64,000 nucleotides of DNA from Nitrosovibrio sp. Nv6 (GTDB taxonomy: Bacteria > Pseudomonadota > Gammaproteobacteria > Burkholderiales > Nitrosomonadaceae): contig NZ_FODX01000003.1 in NCBI RefSeq assembly GCF_900110495.1, positions 124,001 to 188,000 of the forward strand. The letters are read 5' to 3'. The notes beneath the pieces are model-generated. The model made no database searches, was not told the origin of the DNA, and saw only the letters and a list, made by a program, of their open reading frames with translations. Below, piece by piece: positions 19,641 through 28,609 of the stretch. The first letter of the stretch is position 1; every line of letters starts with the position of its first letter. Position numbers and translations under genes: made by a program.

Positions 19641-20312
19641 TCATTTTTCGTCAGCCACAATTTCACCATCCCGCATGGCAATGTGACGAAGCGCCCGTGC
19701 GCCCAGCTCCCGATCATGAGTAACGACGATAAGTGTCGTTCCCGCCTTGTGCAGCCGTTCCAGCAGCGCCATCACTTCCGCGCCGATGCGGTGATCGAGA
19801 TTGCCGGTGGGTTCATCCGCCAGCAAAGCTGTCGGCCGCAGGATCGTCGCACGAGCGATCGCGACGCGCTGGCGCTGGCCGCCCGATAGTTCCGCCGGCC
19901 GGTGTGCGGCGCGATCACCCAGATCGAATCCCAGCAGAGCTTCATTTACACGTGATTTTCGCTCAGCAGGAGCAATGCCTTCAAGTATCAATGGCAATTC
20001 AATATTTTCCGCCGCCGTCAACCTTGGCACAAGATGGAATGACTGAAACACGAATCCGATTTTCTCTCGCCGTACGCGCGCCTGCTCGGTCTCGGACAGG
20101 CTGGTGACATCCTCTCCGTCCAGCTCATAGCGGCCGCTATCGGGTTGATCGAGTAATCCTATGATATTGAGCAGGGTGGATTTGCCGGATCCGGAGGGGC
20201 CCATGATGGAGACATATTCACCGGATTCGATCTCCAGATCGACCCCGGCCAGCGCGCGCACGTCCTGATCTCCCATATGAAACACGCGTGAGATGGCGGC
20301 AAGGTGAATCAT
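19641..20312 (-). CDS. ABC transporter ATPase (MacB/LolD type)
   Basis: 223 aa single-domain ATPase. Walker A GPSGSGKSTLLNIIG (about 38-52), signature LSGGQRQRVAIARA (about 141-154), Walker B ALLADEPTGNLD, and the H-loop VVTHD are all present. It drives the MacAB-like exporter with the upstream adaptor and the two FtsX permeases further downstream. The gap of 274 nt to the nuclease gene holds no convincing gene. Confidence 0.95.
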   Translation of the reverse strand: MIHLAAISRVFHMGDQDVRALAGVDLEIESGEYVSIMGPSGSGKSTLLNIIGLLDQPDSGRYELDGEDVTSLSETEQARVRREKIGFVFQSFHLVPRLTAAENIELPLILEGIAPAERKSRVNEALLGFDLGDRAAHRPAELSGGQRQRVAIARATILRPTALLADEPTGNLDHRIGAEVMALLERLHKAGTTLIVVTHDRELGARALRHIAMRDGEIVADEK

Positions 20313-20412
20313 TCTTGGAATTATCAGCGGGATGGGCGGATTGAGGCGGAACCCGCCGGGATTGGCACGATTAATCGAAGCTCGCAGCCTCTATTTATCC
20401 TGCGACCGGAGA

Positions 20413-21567
20413 TCATGGCTCGGTCGCCTTTTCCCTGATTTGCATCCCGGCTTTCACGTCTTCCTCATCAGACGAGAGCAGCACTTTGTCGCCTTCCTTC
20501 AGGCCGCTGATAACCTCGGTAAAAGCCCAGTTGGCGAGGCCGGTTTCCAGACTTCGCTCGGCTAAACGGTTCTCCTCATCGACCACCAGCACCTTGCGGT
20601 TTTGCCGGATTGCCTGTGTCGGCACACGCAGCACGTTGTCGTGCCGCTCTATGACAACCTCGACATCGGCACTGTACCCCACCAGCAGTGCATGTTTCGG
20701 TATCTCTTCAAAATCTACCTCGACATCCACGGTGCGCGCCTGTTTCTCGACCTCGGTGACGTAGGGCGCGATACGCCTCACTTTTCCGTCAAAAACCTGA
20801 CCGGGAAGCGCATCCAACGTAATGCGTGCAAATTGCCCGGTTTTCAGTTTGGGCGCGTCAACCTCATCCATTGGCGCAGTAACGTACAAACAGGTGTCGT
20901 CTATCAGGTCAACCGCTGGCGGCGTAGGGATACCCGGTGGTGAGGGTGTGGCGTATTCGCCAAGCTCGCCGGTAACAAGCGCCACAATGCCCGGGAATGG
21001 CGCGGTCAAAACTGTACGCTCCAGTCCGGCTTGCGTCACACGGACTTGCGCCTGCGCGCGTTTCACGTCTGACTCGGTTGCGTCGCAATTGGCCTGCCGG
21101 GCGCGCGCTTCCGCATCCGCATTCTCCCGGCTCTGGGGACTGACGAAACCTCTGTCGGCAAGCTGACGAGTGCGCTCAGCTTCGCGGTGCGCATTTTCAG
21201 CCAAGACACAAGCTTCGCGCCGGCGTCCCTCGGCTGTCGCAAGTTGCCGGCGGGCCAGGTCACGCTGGGCGGCAAGGTCAGTGTTCCACAGTTCCAGCAG
21301 CACCTGCCCCTTTTCCACGCGGTCCCCTTCTTTTACCAGGAGCCTGACAATCTGGCCACCCGATGCCGGTGCAAGCTTTGCGCGGCGGCAAGCTGTTATG
21401 GTTCCCGCCCGCGTATTTACCACTGTGGATTCCACAGTGCCACGCTTGATGGTGGCAAGTTCAACCTCTATCGGTTCGGGACGTGTTGATAACCAGATTG
21501 CGTAGCCCCCCACCGCCAGAATCACTACAACGATTAGAAGACGGATCAGTGTTTTTGTTGTTGGCAT
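20413..21567 (-). CDS. HlyD/MacA-type periplasmic adaptor
   Basis: 384 aa from MPTTKTLIRLL at 21567; the longer frame to 21609 has no better signal. One N-terminal membrane helix (about 6-25) anchors a periplasmic membrane-fusion protein with a lipoyl half-motif (AKLAPASGGQIVRLLVKEGDRVEKGQVLLEL), a coiled hairpin rich in Arg/Glu (about 95-160, RDLARRQLATAEGRRREA), the second lipoyl half (VLTAPFPGIV), and a beta-barrel. It should link the inner-membrane exporter to an outer-membrane channel. It is the first gene of the ATPase/permease set, about 100 nt upstream of the ATPase. Confidence 0.9.
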   Translation of the reverse strand: MPTTKTLIRLLIVVVILAVGGYAIWLSTRPEPIEVELATIKRGTVESTVVNTRAGTITACRRAKLAPASGGQIVRLLVKEGDRVEKGQVLLELWNTDLAAQRDLARRQLATAEGRRREACVLAENAHREAERTRQLADRGFVSPQSRENADAEARARQANCDATESDVKRAQAQVRVTQAGLERTVLTAPFPGIVALVTGELGEYATPSPPGIPTPPAVDLIDDTCLYVTAPMDEVDAPKLKTGQFARITLDALPGQVFDGKVRRIAPYVTEVEKQARTVDVEVDFEEIPKHALLVGYSADVEVVIERHDNVLRVPTQAIRQNRKVLVVDEENRLAERSLETGLANWAFTEVISGLKEGDKVLLSSDEEDVKAGMQIREKATEP

Positions 21568-21714
21568 GACAAGCAGAATAAATTGCGTGGACGCAATGTA
21601 ACATTTCAAACGACATACGGGACCGCCTCATCTGTAACCGAAGTCGTCACCGACACAATATCGCGATGGTTGGTTTGACTCGCTCGCCATTGCACGCCAT
21701 TAAGCGGGCCAACC

Positions 21715-22875
21715 TTACCCGGCATTCATTATGGTCAGCGGTAGTTCTCTCTGGTGCATCACGCTGGCGTTCTGCGAAACGCTGCCTGAAGATAATGAGC
21801 TGGCGCGCACGCCCAGCAATCGCAATTTCCGTTTGAGCGGGGCCCGCCGCAAGCATTCTTCAGCCGCACGGCGGATCGCAACGGCATCTGCGGCAGGACA
21901 GGATAACGTAATATCGCGGGTTATGGTGCTGAAGTCCTCAAATCGCAACTTGATACCGACTGTGCGAGCCGTGTAACCCCTGCGCTGGAGGTCTTGTGCC
22001 AGATCTGTACACAGGGCGGTGAAAATTTCCGACAAAAGAGGACGGTCCCGGCGGACATGAAGGTTGCGCTCGAAAGTGGTTTCGCGGCTGATCGACTTGG
22101 GTTCGGAGTTTGTAACTACCGGGCGCTCGTCTATACCACGCGAAACATCGTGTAACCAGCAGCCGTAGCTGCGGCCGAAGTGCATCTGCAGAAAGTCAGC
22201 GTCGGCTCGCGCCAATTCGGCGATGGTGGTGATCCCAAGCGCAGCCAGCTTTTGGGCCGCTTTAGGACCGATTCCATTGATTTTTCGAACAGGGAGGGGC
22301 CAGATCCGGCTCGGGATATCCGCCAGCGCCAGGATCGTGAGGCCATCCGGTTTTTCCAGGTCTGAACAGATTTTCGATAACAGCTTGTTGGGCGTCACTC
22401 CAATGGAACAGGAAAGGCCGGTGCTTTCCCGCACAGCCTGCTTGATGCGACGTGCAAGCATCTCCGTCTCGCCCGATAGCTCGGTCAGGTCGATATAAAT
22501 CTCGTCAATGCCCCGGTCTTCGATGTGGGGAGCAATATCGGCAACCGCTGCCTTGAACAGGCTCGAATAATGCCGGTAAGCGGCGAAATCCGCAGGCAGC
22601 AGGATGGCGTCGGGAGCCAGGTGTGCTGCCTTCATCAGACCCATGGCGGAGGAGACGCCAAAAACGCGGGCTTCGTAGGTGGCCGTGGTTACGACGCCTC
22701 GGCCGGCATAATCCCGCAAGCGCGTGAAGCGCTTGCGGCCGTCTTCGAGCAGTATCGGTTGCCGATCGCTCCGTCCGCCGATAACGACCGGTAGCCCACG
22801 CAATTCTGGGTAGCGAAGCAATTCAACCGACGCATAGAACGCATCCATATCAAGATGAGCAATACGTCGGCCCAT
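21715..22875 (-). CDS. dinB: DNA polymerase IV (Y-family, translesion)
   Basis: 386 aa. Catalytic Asp in RIAHLDMDAFYASVE (residues 4-18), the palm motif GIDEIYIDLTEL (about 104-115) with the Asp-Glu pair, and SIGVTPNKLLSKICSDLEKPDG (about 136-158). A helix-hairpin-helix INGIGPKAAQKLAALG follows, then the little-finger domain. The C-terminal QRELPL (near 375-380) fits the beta-clamp binding motif, so it can load on the replisome. Full length. It stands between two exporter gene sets. No LexA box was identified upstream. Confidence 0.95.
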   Translation of the reverse strand: MGRRIAHLDMDAFYASVELLRYPELRGLPVVIGGRSDRQPILLEDGRKRFTRLRDYAGRGVVTTATYEARVFGVSSAMGLMKAAHLAPDAILLPADFAAYRHYSSLFKAAVADIAPHIEDRGIDEIYIDLTELSGETEMLARRIKQAVRESTGLSCSIGVTPNKLLSKICSDLEKPDGLTILALADIPSRIWPLPVRKINGIGPKAAQKLAALGITTIAELARADADFLQMHFGRSYGCWLHDVSRGIDERPVVTNSEPKSISRETTFERNLHVRRDRPLLSEIFTALCTDLAQDLQRRGYTARTVGIKLRFEDFSTITRDITLSCPAADAVAIRRAAEECLRRAPLKRKLRLLGVRASSLSSGSVSQNASVMHQRELPLTIMNAG

Positions 22876-22926
22876 TTTGCAGCCTGCCCGATCAGAACGG
22901 AACCGGCAAAATCTGACGGTGTTTCA

Positions 22927-25428
22927 TCAAATCTTGCGTAATGTCATGAGCGGCGGCGTTGAAAGCGCCGCGCGGGTTCCCATCAACCCCGCCGCGGTCA
23001 CGCCTACCATCCCCGTGAGCAAGCCGGTCAGCCATATCCATGGATTGAAAGTGTAAGCCAGATGCAACGCATATTCACCGATGACATATCCGAGCGCGCT
23101 GGCGCCTGCCGCGGCGAAAAGACCCGCAAGTCCACCCAGTATGGCAAATTCCGCAGCCCAGGCGCGCGCAAGTTGCCCACGCCTTGCCCCCAGGGTGCGG
23201 AATATGGCAGCCTCATGAATGCGCTCATCCTGAGTGGAAACGATGGCGGCATACAACACCGCCAGTCCCGCCAGCAAAGTAAACAGAAAAACAAACTCAA
23301 CCGCATTGGTCACCTGTTCAATTACCTTCTGGACCTGGCTGATAATGTTCGCTACATCCAGCACAAGCAGGTTGGGAAAAGCCTTGATCAGTTCGTTTGT
23401 GACTTCTATCTGCTCAGGCGGCAGGTGGAAACTGGTCACGTAGCTTGCCGGATAGTTCTCCAGCACACCCGGCGGGGTAACCACGAAAAAGTTGACGCGG
23501 AACGAATCCCAGTTCACTTTTCGCAGACTGGTAACCTTGGCGGAAAATGGGGTGCCCGCGACGTCGTATGTCATCGTGTCGCCCACTTCGATGCCAAGCG
23601 TCTTCGCAATGTCCTCTTCCAGCGACAACTCCGCCTTGCCCCTCTCCCCGCTTTTCCACCACCGGCCTTTGACAATCTCATTGTCGCTCTGCAATTCATC
23701 CGTCCAGGACAGATTGAACTCACGCTCCACGAGCCGCTTTGCGCGAATATCGGCATATTCGTCCGATGCTACAGGCTCCCCGTTGATCTCTGTCAGACGT
23801 CCGCGCACCATGGGAAAGACCGGCGGCCGTTCCATATCGTGCTGGTCGAAGAAAGCCGCCAACGGCCGTAACTGGTCTACCTGGATATTTATCAGAAAAT
23901 GATTGGGGGCGTCAGGCGGCAGAGTACTACGCCAATTCTGCAACATATCATCTCGAATGAGTGTCAGCGCGAGGAGCGCCATCAATCCCAATCCCAACGA
24001 TACCGCCTGTACCACGCTGGAGGTTGCGCGCCGGCGGATGCTTGCCAGCCCATAACGCCACGCACCCGCTGTCTGACTGCGCATGTGCGATAGCGCTTTT
24101 AGCAGAAGGAATCCAAGCAAACCGAAAACCGCTATTGCCGCAATGAATCCGCCTATGACAGACGCCCCCAGGCGCACGTCGCCGGCTTTCCATAAAAACA
24201 GTGCCGACAACGCTATCAGCCCCAGCGCGTAGCCTGTGATACTAAAAGAATTCGGCATGCCGATATCGCGGCGCAATACCCGCAATGCGGGCACGCTTCG
24301 CAGGTTGAGCAGGGGTGGCAATGCAAAGCCGAGCAATAACACCATGCCGGTCAGCAAGCCGTGCACAGCTGGCCACACGCTGGGCCATGGCAATTCCGCT
24401 TCCACCAGTCCGGAAAGGAAAAAAGTCAATGCTTCCTGTGCGGCAAAACCAAGCAGGCAGCCAAGCCCGCTGGCGATCAACCCCAGCGTAAGGAAGTGAT
24501 ACAGGTACAGGCGCAACATCGCCCCCTGGCTTGCCCCCAGACAACGCATTACCGCGCAGCCGTCGAGATGGCGCTGGGTGAAGCGGCGTACGGCAAGCGC
24601 CGCCGCCGCTGCGGCCAGCACTACGCTTGCCAGCGCCGTCAGGCTTAGAAATTTTTCCGCCCGCTCCAGCGCCGCCTTGATCTCGGGGCGGGCATCGCGG
24701 ATACCCTCGATTCTTTCTCCGAGCATCAAACGCGATTGGGCCCACTTCCTGAAATTCTCCACTTCACCGGATTCTCCCGAAACCAGAAGACGATAGCTGA
24801 TCCGGCTGCCTTCCTGCACCAACCCGGTTGCGGGCAGGTCGGCCGCGTTGATCAATACGCGCGGGCGCAGATTGAGAAAACCAATGGAATAATCCGGCTC
24901 CTGCGTTATCAGAGCGGAAACGACAAGATTTGCCGCACCCACTTCAATTGCGTCGCCTCGCTTGAGATCGAGGCGGACCATGAGCTTCTCGTCAACCCAT
25001 GCTGAGCCGGGCGAGGGAATCGAATTGGCGACTTGGGTAGTCTTGGGCGATACATTGCTGAAATCCTCACTGATTCGCAACTCGCCCCGCAAGGGATAAC
25101 CTGCTGTAACCGCCTTGATTTCCGTCAACAGGCTGAATTCCCCCTTCGCAGTCATACTGGGGAATTTAAGGGCTGTTGACACATTCAGCCCAAGCCGTTT
25201 CGCTTCGTCGGCATAATGAGCAGCCAGTGGATGGTCGGAAAAAATTATCAAATCCGCCCCAAGCAACTGGTTGCCCTGGCGGGAAAGCGCCATTTGCACA
25301 CGGTCGGCAAAAAATCCTACCGTGGTCATTCCGCCTACCGCGATGATCAACGCAATGACCAGTACGCGGAGTTCCCCTGCGCGCCAGTCGCGGCGGAGCA
25401 TACGGAACGAAAGTTTCATAATATTCAT
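22927..25428 (-). CDS. Large FtsX-like ABC permease (YbbP type)
   Basis: 833 aa. An N-terminal helix after MKLSFRMLRRDWRAGELRVLVIALIIAVGG, a long periplasmic domain, and two FtsX units of 3-4 helices (about 260-400 and 705-830). ERIHEAAIFRTLGARRGQLARAWAAEFAILG is the second coupling region. It resembles YbbP, whose partners are usually a YbbA ATPase and a TesA esterase. Neither is adjacent here; the ATPase at 19641 is the only candidate in the window. Role unknown, probably lipid or lipoprotein handling. The ATG at 25428 has a possible alternative three codons in (MKLSF). Confidence 0.85.
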   Translation of the reverse strand: MNIMKLSFRMLRRDWRAGELRVLVIALIIAVGGMTTVGFFADRVQMALSRQGNQLLGADLIIFSDHPLAAHYADEAKRLGLNVSTALKFPSMTAKGEFSLLTEIKAVTAGYPLRGELRISEDFSNVSPKTTQVANSIPSPGSAWVDEKLMVRLDLKRGDAIEVGAANLVVSALITQEPDYSIGFLNLRPRVLINAADLPATGLVQEGSRISYRLLVSGESGEVENFRKWAQSRLMLGERIEGIRDARPEIKAALERAEKFLSLTALASVVLAAAAAALAVRRFTQRHLDGCAVMRCLGASQGAMLRLYLYHFLTLGLIASGLGCLLGFAAQEALTFFLSGLVEAELPWPSVWPAVHGLLTGMVLLLGFALPPLLNLRSVPALRVLRRDIGMPNSFSITGYALGLIALSALFLWKAGDVRLGASVIGGFIAAIAVFGLLGFLLLKALSHMRSQTAGAWRYGLASIRRRATSSVVQAVSLGLGLMALLALTLIRDDMLQNWRSTLPPDAPNHFLINIQVDQLRPLAAFFDQHDMERPPVFPMVRGRLTEINGEPVASDEYADIRAKRLVEREFNLSWTDELQSDNEIVKGRWWKSGERGKAELSLEEDIAKTLGIEVGDTMTYDVAGTPFSAKVTSLRKVNWDSFRVNFFVVTPPGVLENYPASYVTSFHLPPEQIEVTNELIKAFPNLLVLDVANIISQVQKVIEQVTNAVEFVFLFTLLAGLAVLYAAIVSTQDERIHEAAIFRTLGARRGQLARAWAAEFAILGGLAGLFAAAGASALGYVIGEYALHLAYTFNPWIWLTGLLTGMVGVTAAGLMGTRAALSTPPLMTLRKI

Positions 25429-25500
25429 GGGAGTGCTATGAATCCAATTCTCATTATGTACATTGAACTCATTTGTGATGTTCGTTATGCGCCAACTGCA

Positions 25501-25857
25501 TTAGCCTTGCCCGACAGCGCGAAAGACCGACGTACCGGGGTAATGCTTCGTTCCCCATCTGCTTATCGCCTCCAATACAGGCCTCAGGTCCTTACCCTTC
25601 TCTGTCAGCACGTATTCGTAACGTTCGGGTTTCTGCTGGTAGGCCCGGCGGGTAACAAGACCAGCAACTTCCAGCCGCTTCAGCCGATGCGCAAGTATGT
25701 TCGAAGCGATATTTTCCGGCGAAGATATCAATTCCTGATAGCGGCGCTTGCCCAATACCAGGTCGCGAATGATCAGCAGCGTCCATTTGTCACCGAAGAT
25801 GTCCAGCCCATTCGTAATAGGACATTGTGATCGCTCAAACATCAGTTTGTTATCCAT
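25501..25857 (-). CDS. HxlR-family transcriptional regulator
   Basis: 118 aa from MDNKLMFERSQCPITNGL at 25857. I prefer this start to 25899 because the longer frame would overlap operator-like repeats and family members begin near the conserved Cys. A winged helix-turn-helix with CPI (single Cys, possible redox or electrophile sensing), GDKWTLLIIRDLVLGKRRYQELISS, and LTEKGKDLRPVL. HxlR proteins often respond to aldehydes, quinones or disulphide stress and control a divergent gene. The divergent neighbour is the GST-like gene at 26029. Confidence 0.93.
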   Translation of the reverse strand: MDNKLMFERSQCPITNGLDIFGDKWTLLIIRDLVLGKRRYQELISSPENIASNILAHRLKRLEVAGLVTRRAYQQKPERYEYVLTEKGKDLRPVLEAISRWGTKHYPGTSVFRAVGQG

Positions 25858-25890
25858 GTCTTGTACCTGAGTCATAGCCCATCTAGCCGG

Positions 25891-25985
25891 AACTTGCATA
25901 ATGTAATGCAGTAACTTGCATCTTGCAAGACAGTAAAGTAAGCTACCGCAACCTGCAATCCCGTCCGACTTGTGGATTGCAAGTT
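25891..25985. promoter_or_regulatory. Repeated operator-like sites between HxlR and GST genes
   Basis: Three copies of the octamer AACTTGCA: direct at 25891-25898 and 25913-25920, and inverted (TGCAAGTT) at 25978-25985. The middle copy runs into a small palindrome, CTTGCATCTTGCAAG (25916-25930). They sit in the divergent promoter interval, the expected place for an HxlR dimer to bind. This supports mutual control of both genes. It is sequence pattern only, with no binding evidence. Confidence 0.6.
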
Positions 25986-26028
25986 ATAGTCCGATCGCAT
26001 CCGCCGGACATGTCATAATGAGGCAGTC

Positions 26029-26739
26029 ATGTTGATACTTTACCAATTCCAGCGTACCTGGGGTAATCCAAATCTCAGTCATTTCTGCTGTAAAACGGAA
26101 ACATATCTGAGAATGGCGGAGATCGAGTATGACATAAAGACAACGCTTCCATTGTCTGCGCCAAAGGGAAAACTGCCTTATATCAAGGATGGCGATCTGA
26201 AACTGGCGGATTCCCGCTTCATCTTACGGCATCTTAAAACCAGATATAAAGATCTCGATAAAGGATTAAATCCGTCAGAGTCGGCACTGTCGTTAGCGAT
26301 GCAGCGATTGATCGAAGAACATCTGTTCTGGGTCACGATGTATTCGCGGTGGCAGTATACGGATGCAAATTGGCAGGTCAACAAAAAAGCGGTATTCGGA
26401 GTTTTGCCGCCTGTCATTCGCGATGTGGCAGCCCTCGTCTACCGTTACAGGATCGGGCGGCAAATTTATGGTCACGGCATAGGCCGGCACAAACCCGAAG
26501 AGATTTTCGAGCTTGGCATGCTGGATATCGACGCGCTATCCGCATGCCTGGGGGACAAGAAATATTTTCTGGGCGATCAACCGACCACCCTAGATGCCAG
26601 CGCCTTCGGATTCCTGATCAATACTATTGCTTGCCCGATCGAATCGCCCGTCAAGGATCACGGCTTGTCGAAGAGCAATTTGAGAAATTACGTGGATCGG
26701 ATCAAGACGGAATATTATGCCGATTTGCGGCAACCATAG
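26029..26739 (+). CDS. Glutathione S-transferase-like (metaxin/Faxc-type) protein
   Basis: 236 aa. A thioredoxin-like N-terminal domain (LILYQFQRTWGNPNLSHFCCKTETYLRMAEIEYDI, then KGKLPYIKDGDLKLADSRFILRHL) with the cis-Pro of LPYI and the glutathione-site ADS. The C-terminal helical domain contains KKYFLGDQPTTLDASAFGF. The double Cys (FCCKTE) and the overall spacing match the bacterial GST_N_4/GST_C_6 (failed-axon-connections-like) group, not classic detoxifying GSTs. The substrate is unknown. It is divergent from an HxlR regulator, consistent with inducible stress response. Confidence 0.82.
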   Translation: MLILYQFQRTWGNPNLSHFCCKTETYLRMAEIEYDIKTTLPLSAPKGKLPYIKDGDLKLADSRFILRHLKTRYKDLDKGLNPSESALSLAMQRLIEEHLFWVTMYSRWQYTDANWQVNKKAVFGVLPPVIRDVAALVYRYRIGRQIYGHGIGRHKPEEIFELGMLDIDALSACLGDKKYFLGDQPTTLDASAFGFLINTIACPIESPVKDHGLSKSNLRNYVDRIKTEYYADLRQP

Positions 26740-26870
26740 TTCTGTTTTACCCGTCTAAAACACAGTTCAACCGTATAAAACCTTATTTTCCCTTGTCCCA
26801 TGGAGTTCCCCCCATCGACAGCCGTCGATAAATAATGAGATTATTATTTGTTATAACTGATACTTAAAAT

Positions 26871-28493
26871 CTAAAATTCGGCCAAATGCTCGAACAGCCG
26901 CGCGACCGCCTCAGCACCTGGATCAGCGTGACCGACCAATTGCTTGGCATTTACATAGGAAGCGCGACCGGCATTCGCCTTGCTCATGTAGACAGTGCGA
27001 TCGGCACCCGCACGCGCGGCTCTCGCTGCGTCGGGCAGGCTCTCTTCCAGGGCATCAAGGGCCGGCGCAAGGGCGTCGACCATGGTACGGTCACCCGGAC
27101 GTGCCCCGCCGATCTCCTGCATTCTCCGCAATCCGGCCTGCAACGCTCTCCGGATTGATAAGCCGCTTGAGGCCGCGTCGCCCGTTGCGGCGAAGAAGAT
27201 CGCGAGGAGTACACCGAACGAGCCTCCCATGGTTCTGGAAAGCTCCAAGCCAATGGCGCGATAGAGCTGGGTATGGTCGGCAAGCGGCAATCGGTCCATG
27301 GCGCTGATCAGGGCGCGTGCCGCGCCGGCCAGCGTGCTGCCGGTGTCGCCATCGCCTGACTTCGCGTCGAGCGCGTTGAGGTCGTTCTCGGCGGCGATCA
27401 GAACCTCGCAGCATCTGGTCAGGAACTCCCTGGTCGGCTTGTGCATCGAGGGCATCGGAACGACAGGTGTCAGGCCGTCCGGAAGCGCCTGAACCGGGAC
27501 CTGGCCCAGCCGGGAGACCCGCGGCCATGCCGCCAGCGGTGTGTGCTGCTTGAGCAGGGCGATCTCGGCATCGTCGGCAGGATAGACCGAAATCGAGAAG
27601 CCATGCATGTCGAGCGATGTCATCATGGCCGCCGGCCCGATGACGTGGGTTATCCGCTCGCCAATCGCTGACCGCCGGATTTCGTTGAGGATGATCGACA
27701 TCTCGATGACCGACGTGCCGCCGAGATTGTTGACCATAGCGACATGCGGCTTTTCTTCCATTGCAGCTGACAGGCGCTCGACCATGGCAGCGACAGCTTC
27801 GCTCGCGTCCTTGAACTCGACCTGCTCAACCCCGGCTTCACCGTGGATGCCAAGCCCAAGCTCGGCCATGCCGGACGGGATGCGATCCTCCTTTGGCGAA
27901 CCTGGGATGGTGCAGGTGTTTAGCGACATGCCGATGCTTTTTGTCTTTGACACGACCTTGCGCGCGGCCGCGGCGACGTGCGCCAAGTCGGCGCCATTCT
28001 CGGCCAACGCGCCGGCTATCTTGTGCACGAAAAGCGTGCCGGCGACGCCGCGGGCTTGGGGCAAGTCGGGCAACGCCACATCATCGTCGACGATGACTAT
28101 CTCGACATTCAAGCCAAACTGGCGAGCGCGTTCGGCCGCCAGCCCGAAATTCAATCGGTCACCGGTATAATTCTTGACGATGAGCAGGCAGCCGGACGAT
28201 CCCGTCACGGCAAGGATGCCCGCCAGTACCGCGTCGACTGTCGGCGAGGTGAAGATGTCGCCGCACACCGCAGCCGTCAGCATCCCTTCCCCGACGAAAC
28301 CCGCATGTGCCGGTTCGTGGCCCGATCCGCCTCCGGAGATCAACGCGACCTTGGACTTATCCCAGTCATTGCGTACGACCACCCGTATATGCGGATAGCC
28401 GTCGAGCCGCGCCAGGTTACCGCCAGACGCCGCGACCAGACCATCGACGGCTTCGGTGACGATGCTTTCTTTGGTGTTGATGAACTGGGCCAT
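26871..28493 (-). CDS. Dihydroxyacetone kinase, DhaK-DhaL fusion
   Basis: 540 aa ATP-dependent type. The DhaK part (1 to about 325) has ISGGGSGHEPAHAGFVG and the substrate-binding GLGIHGEAG with His217, which forms the hemiaminal with dihydroxyacetone. The DhaL part (about 350-540) has the ATP/Mg site DAKSGDGDTGSTLAG and GGSFGVLLAIF. It phosphorylates dihydroxyacetone or a related ketose. Its codons are much richer in G/C than those of neighbours such as the GST gene, and IS-like sequence ends 6 nt before its start, so lateral acquisition is likely. No good ribosome site is visible because the start abuts the element. It is convergent with the GST gene. Confidence 0.92.
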   Translation of the reverse strand: MAQFINTKESIVTEAVDGLVAASGGNLARLDGYPHIRVVVRNDWDKSKVALISGGGSGHEPAHAGFVGEGMLTAAVCGDIFTSPTVDAVLAGILAVTGSSGCLLIVKNYTGDRLNFGLAAERARQFGLNVEIVIVDDDVALPDLPQARGVAGTLFVHKIAGALAENGADLAHVAAAARKVVSKTKSIGMSLNTCTIPGSPKEDRIPSGMAELGLGIHGEAGVEQVEFKDASEAVAAMVERLSAAMEEKPHVAMVNNLGGTSVIEMSIILNEIRRSAIGERITHVIGPAAMMTSLDMHGFSISVYPADDAEIALLKQHTPLAAWPRVSRLGQVPVQALPDGLTPVVPMPSMHKPTREFLTRCCEVLIAAENDLNALDAKSGDGDTGSTLAGAARALISAMDRLPLADHTQLYRAIGLELSRTMGGSFGVLLAIFFAATGDAASSGLSIRRALQAGLRRMQEIGGARPGDRTMVDALAPALDALEESLPDAARAARAGADRTVYMSKANAGRASYVNAKQLVGHADPGAEAVARLFEHLAEF

Positions 28494-28499
28494 GTTTTC

Positions 28500-28609
28500 G
28501 GCTCTGTTGCAAAAAATGATTTTTGATAAAAAGTGAATTTAAAAATTATTAAAAAATATTTAGTTAAATATTAAAATATAGCTGTTTCTTATTTTTTTTC
28601 AACAGAGCC
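28500..28609. mobile_element. 110-bp AT-rich element with IS-like inverted ends
   Basis: GGCTCTGTTG at 28500 is matched by CAACAGAGCC ending at 28609, each followed inward by a run of A/T. The interior is almost pure A/T with no frame. GGCTCTGTTGCAAA is the known end sequence of IS6-family elements (IS6100-like), so this may be a deletion remnant or a MITE of that group. Its right end carries the stop codon of allophanate hydrolase, and its left end lies 6 nt from the dhaKL start, where it may act as an improvised promoter. Confidence 0.65.

Noticed and set aside
19418-19717. 99-codon minus-strand frame between the ATPase and nuclease genes
   Set aside because: It overlaps the ATPase 3' end in another frame and has no family resemblance or clear start signal.
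25216-25830. 204-codon plus-strand frame opposite the FtsX permease and HxlR genes
   Set aside because: It is a shadow of two well-supported minus-strand genes.
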